A stretch of DNA of 64,000 nucleotides from an uncultured Oscillibacter sp. (GTDB lineage Bacteria > Bacillota > Clostridia > Oscillospirales > Oscillospiraceae). Position 1 is the first letter of the stretch; each line of letters starts with the position of its first letter. This document shows, in pieces, positions 61,392-64,000 of the stretch. The notes under the pieces are model-generated. The model saw nothing but the letters and a program-made list of their open reading frames with translations, was not told the DNA's origin and ran no database searches. The position numbers and the translations under genes were made by a program. The stretch lies in assembly GCA_934574045.1 (NCBI GenBank), contig CAKTMK010000005.1, positions 1 to 64,000 on the forward strand, given 5' to 3'.

Positions 61392-62558
61392 TTACGGCTC
61401 CTCCTTTTCTCCGTCGGGCTTCGGGCCGTCCGGCTCCTGCGCGCCCTCCGCGGGCGGCTGCGCGCCGTGATGGCCGTGGTCCTTCAGCTCCTCCATCTCC
61501 TCGTGCAGCTCCTCCCGGACCTCCTTGGGGAACACAGCCCGGGCGGCCACCAGCGCGACTACGCACAGCGACACGAAGAACATCATGGCCCGCAGCTCGC
61601 CGCTGGTGGTCAGCACCACGGCGGAAAGCCCCAGAATGGCCGAGATCACGTACAGGGTGGCCACCGCCTGCTTCTGGTTCAGGCCCATGTCGATCAGGCG
61701 GTGATGGATGTGGCTCCGATCCGCCTGCATGGGACTCTGCCCGTGGGCGATGCGGCGGATGAAGGCAAACGCCGTGTCAAAGATGGGCAGGCCCAGGATC
61801 AAAAACGGCACCGCGAAGGAGATGATGGCCCACGACTTGAACAGGCCCTCCACGGACATACAGGCCAGAATGAAGCCGAGGAACGTGGCGCCGGTGTCGC
61901 CCATGAACATTTTGGCGGGGTTGATGTTATAGGGCATGAAGCCCACGCACGCGCCCACCAGCGCCGCCATGACCATGGCCACCTGCACCTCGCTGACCAG
62001 CAGGGAGATCACCAGCACCGTGGTGGCGGAGATGGCGGACACGCCGATGGCCAGCCCGTCCAGCCCGTCGATCAGGTTCACCGCGTTGGTGATGGCCACG
62101 ATCCACAAAACCGTTGCCGGGACAGACAGCATACCCAGATTCCAGTACGGATTTTCAGAGAACAGATTGGGGTTGCTCAGCACGTGGATCACCACGCCGT
62201 TCATCGCCGGGATGAGCGCCGCGCCGATCTGCACCAGAAATTTCAGCTTCGCGGGCAGCGGCGTGATATCGTCCACCACGCCCAGCACCACGATGATGAC
62301 CGCCCCCAGCAGGATGCTGCGGAACTGATCCGTCATTTCCACGAAGAGCAGAATGCTGATGATAAAGCCGAAGAACACGGCCAGTCCTCCCAGCCGGGGG
62401 ATGGGAACGTGGTGCATCCGTCGGTTGTCCTTCGGAACGTCCACCGCGCCGACCTTATAGGCGAACGCCTTCACCACCGGCGAGGTCAGGAAGCTGACCA
62501 CCAGCGCCACGAACAGGGCCAGAAGCACTCCGGCCAGAAGTTGCGTATTGAATAGCAT
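61392..62558 (-). CDS. TagO/WecA-type undecaprenyl-phosphate glycosyl-1-P transferase
   Basis: 388 residues, MraY/WecA superfamily, ~11 membrane helices. Key blocks: GVVDDI (catalytic Asp pair), NAVNLIDGLDGLA, MFMGDTGATFLG and HIHHRL. It transfers GlcNAc-1-P to undecaprenyl phosphate, the first step of teichoic acid or related glycan. The C-terminus has a ~60-residue acidic, Pro/Gly-rich cytoplasmic extension (about 330-388). Confidence 0.92.
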   Translation of the reverse strand: MLFNTQLLAGVLLALFVALVVSFLTSPVVKAFAYKVGAVDVPKDNRRMHHVPIPRLGGLAVFFGFIISILLFVEMTDQFRSILLGAVIIVVLGVVDDITPLPAKLKFLVQIGAALIPAMNGVVIHVLSNPNLFSENPYWNLGMLSVPATVLWIVAITNAVNLIDGLDGLAIGVSAISATTVLVISLLVSEVQVAMVMAALVGACVGFMPYNINPAKMFMGDTGATFLGFILACMSVEGLFKSWAIISFAVPFLILGLPIFDTAFAFIRRIAHGQSPMQADRSHIHHRLIDMGLNQKQAVATLYVISAILGLSAVVLTTSGELRAMMFFVSLCVVALVAARAVFPKEVREELHEEMEELKDHGHHGAQPPAEGAQEPDGPKPDGEKEEP

Positions 62559-62585
62559 GGTCTCAACGATTCCTTTCGCCCAAGA

Positions 62586-63593
62586 TCACCGGTCAATAAA
62601 GCCGATCTTCTTATAGACCTTGCCCAGCGTGCGGTTGGCGACCCGGGCCGCCCGCTCCGCGCCGTCGCGGTAGATGGCCTGAAGCCCCGCCTTGTCGGCC
62701 AGCAGCCGGTCCGTCTCCTCCCGGATGGGACGCAGCAGCTCCACCACGGCCTCGCCCACGGCGGCCTTGAAGTCGCCGTAGCCATGCCCGGCGAACTCCG
62801 TCTCGATGGCCGCGAAGTCCCGTCCCGTGCAGACGGAGTAGATCTGCATCAGGTTGGACACGCCCGGCTTCTCCTTGGGATCGTAGCGCACACAGGCCTC
62901 GGAATCCGTCACGGCCTTTTTGAACTTGCGCAGGATGTCCTCCGGCTTCTCCAGCATATAGACGCAGCCGTTGGGGTCCTTGTCGGACTTGCTCATCTTG
63001 CTGTCCGGGCTGGTCAGGCTCATGATCCGCGCGCCGACCTTGGGGATATACGGCTCGGGCAGCTTGAACACGTCGCCGTAAATACCGTTGAACCGGGTGG
63101 CGATGTCGCGGCAGATCTCAACGTGCTGCTTCTGGTCGCCGCCCACCGGCACCAGATCCGCCTGATAGAGCAGGATGTCCGCCGCCATCAGGGACGGATA
63201 GGTGAACAGGCCCGCGTTGATGTTGTCCGCATTCTTGGCGGACTTGTCCTTGAACTGGGTCATGCGGGAGAGCTCGCCGAACATGGTGTAGCAGTCCAGC
63301 ACCCAGCCCAGCTGGGCGTGGGCGGGCACGTGGGACTGGACGAACAGCGTGTTTTTCTGCGGGTCAAGGCCGCAGGCGATGTACGCCGCGAGCTGGGTGA
63401 GCGTGTGGCGGCGCAGGTCGGCGGGGACCTGACGGACGGTGATGGTGTGCATATCGGCCAGCATATAGTAGCAGTCATACTCGTCCGCCAGCGCCGCCCA
63501 GTTGCGGATCGCGCCCAGATAGGACCCCAGCGTCAGGTCGCCGGAGGGCTGGATGCCGCTGAGGATGCGCTTTTTCTGTGTCTCGTTTTCCAT
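62586..63593 (-). CDS. trpS: TrpS, tryptophanyl-tRNA synthetase
   Basis: 335 residues, class I synthetase with GIQPSGDLTLGSYLGAI (HIGH-type), SLTSPDSKMSKSDKD (KMSKS) and QKQHVEICRDIA. ATG 63593 follows GAGGTG; the GTG at 63602 overlaps that site. Transcription starts from a promoter 60-80 bp upstream with no leader large enough for a T-box. Confidence 0.96.
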   Translation of the reverse strand: MENETQKKRILSGIQPSGDLTLGSYLGAIRNWAALADEYDCYYMLADMHTITVRQVPADLRRHTLTQLAAYIACGLDPQKNTLFVQSHVPAHAQLGWVLDCYTMFGELSRMTQFKDKSAKNADNINAGLFTYPSLMAADILLYQADLVPVGGDQKQHVEICRDIATRFNGIYGDVFKLPEPYIPKVGARIMSLTSPDSKMSKSDKDPNGCVYMLEKPEDILRKFKKAVTDSEACVRYDPKEKPGVSNLMQIYSVCTGRDFAAIETEFAGHGYGDFKAAVGEAVVELLRPIREETDRLLADKAGLQAIYRDGAERAARVANRTLGKVYKKIGFIDR

Positions 63594-63653
63594 TTGGAAC
63601 ACCTCATATTCTTGTGTTGAAGCCTGTTCTCAGGCATTGCAGACTTACATGAC

Positions 63654-63682
63654 AGTGTACCACAGGCGGCGAAAAAGTGCAA
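63654..63682 (-). promoter_or_regulatory. Sigma-A promoter of trpS
   Basis: On the minus strand, TTGCAC (63677-63682), 17 bp, TACACT (63654-63659). Confidence 0.75.
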
Positions 63683-63728
63683 TGCGTATTCCAAAGAAAA
63701 GCGGCGGCGGACGGCTTGGCATTTCCGC

Positions 63729-63757
63729 TTGACATTCCACCCGGTGAAAGCGATAAT
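63729..63757 (+). promoter_or_regulatory. Sigma-A promoter of gltX
   Basis: TTGACA (63729-63734), 17 bp, GATAAT (63752-63757). Confidence 0.8.
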
Positions 63758-63790
63758 GGTATTTGTTAAATTATGCATGGAGGTAGATTC

Positions 63791-64000
63791 ATGGCTGTTG
63801 ATAAAGCATTCTTCGACGAGCTGGAGGCCCGCATCCCCAAGGGGAAGGTCCGCACCCGGTTCGCCCCCTCCCCCACCGGCTATATGCACGTGGGGAACCT
63901 GCGCACCGCGCTGTACACCTGGCTGATCGCCCGCCACGCCGGCGGCACATTCATCCTGCGCATTGAGGACACCGATCAGGGCCGTCTGGTAGAGGGCGCC
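63791..64000 (+). CDS. gltX: Glutamyl-tRNA synthetase, 5' part
   Basis: The first 70 residues of a class I synthetase, cut by the window edge. RFAPSPTGYMHVGNLRTALYT is the HIGH-type nucleotide-binding block and ILRIEDTDQGR the family block that follows. ATG 63791 has GGAGG upstream. It diverges from trpS. Confidence 0.93.
   Translation, partial: MAVDKAFFDELEARIPKGKVRTRFAPSPTGYMHVGNLRTALYTWLIARHAGGTFILRIEDTDQGRLVEGA

Noticed and set aside
59985..62555. Long plus-strand frame (856 codons) opposite wecB and the TagO-type gene; similarly 18667-20946 and 21925-24039
   Set aside because: Rich in His/Gln/Arg, antisense to clear genes, no ribosome binding site; typical shadows in high-GC DNA.
63603..63790. 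T-box leader upstream of trpS
   Set aside because: The trpS promoter leaves a leader of only ~50 bases, with no T-box sequence or terminator.
1..64000. CRISPR arrays, rRNA operons and tRNA genes
   Set aside because: I looked for regularly spaced repeats, rRNA-like blocks and T-loop motifs in the intergenic regions and saw none.

Overview
The window is a contiguous piece of chromosome from a high-GC, endospore-forming anaerobic Firmicute of the class Clostridia. The gene set (SpoIVA, SipL, SpoVM, CotJ, CwlD, a GerW-family protein, an IspH-ribosomal S1 fusion, PPi-type phosphofructokinase and a butyrate-type CoA-transferase) fits best with the butyrate-producing Oscillospiraceae (Flavonifractor/Lawsonibacter/Oscillibacter-like). 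That placement is inference from gene content; no rRNA or tRNA gene is visible in the window.

Layout. 1-1.6 kb: the end of an accessory segment (a gene running in from the left, a YkgJ-type cysteine-cluster protein and a glycine-zipper membrane protein). It abuts a truncated cotJC exactly at the centre of a 14-bp perfect palindrome. 1.6-7 kb: cotJ spore-coat genes (CotJA and CotJB fused in frame), cwlD-radA, a ~1.1-kb gene-poor stretch, a Xer recombinase, and a complete unannotated transcription unit for a 33-residue Cys/Gly-rich peptide. 7-15.5 kb: amidase-fold protein, class II fructose-bisphosphate aldolase, PPi-phosphofructokinase, CoaX, SpoIVA and a polar amino-acid ABC transporter. 15.6-34.8 kb: a long leftward run beginning at cdaA (c-di-AMP synthesis) and passing through cdaR, rseC-like, DUF5685, J-protein, yicC, remA, gmk, rpoZ, priA, def, fmt, Zn-peptidase, rsmB, rlmN, prpC, prkC and rsgA. 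It is followed by a ~120-bp hairpin element and then a second cluster: a 52-aa membrane protein, SpoVM (24 aa) and SipL. 35-45 kb: cysteine desulfurase/DUF3343, ispF, ispD, a CoA-transferase, ispH-rpsA, plsC, cmk, a BaiN-like flavoprotein and an RpiR regulator. 45.3-57.4 kb: rluB, D,D-carboxypeptidase, ytfJ, DUF2953, scpB, scpA, site-2 protease and addAB. 57.5-64 kb: DUF1643, an undescribed three-gene Pro/Gly-rich cluster, an extracytoplasmic protein, wecB, a TagO/WecA-type transferase, trpS, and the start of gltX.

How it fits together. Much of the window serves sporulation. SpoVM, SpoIVA and SipL, which together build the coat basement layer, lie within 6 kb. Five leftward or rightward promoters share a mother-cell sigma-E-like pattern (a CA-starting -35, about 14 bp, -10 close to CATAnACT). 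They precede cotJ, the amidase-fold gene, spoIVA, the spoVM-sipL cluster and the undescribed three-gene cluster, so the last and the amidase are predicted to be sporulation genes. The most notable observation is the interruption of cotJC at a palindromic core. This resembles the skin-type elements known to interrupt mother-cell sporulation genes in other spore-formers.
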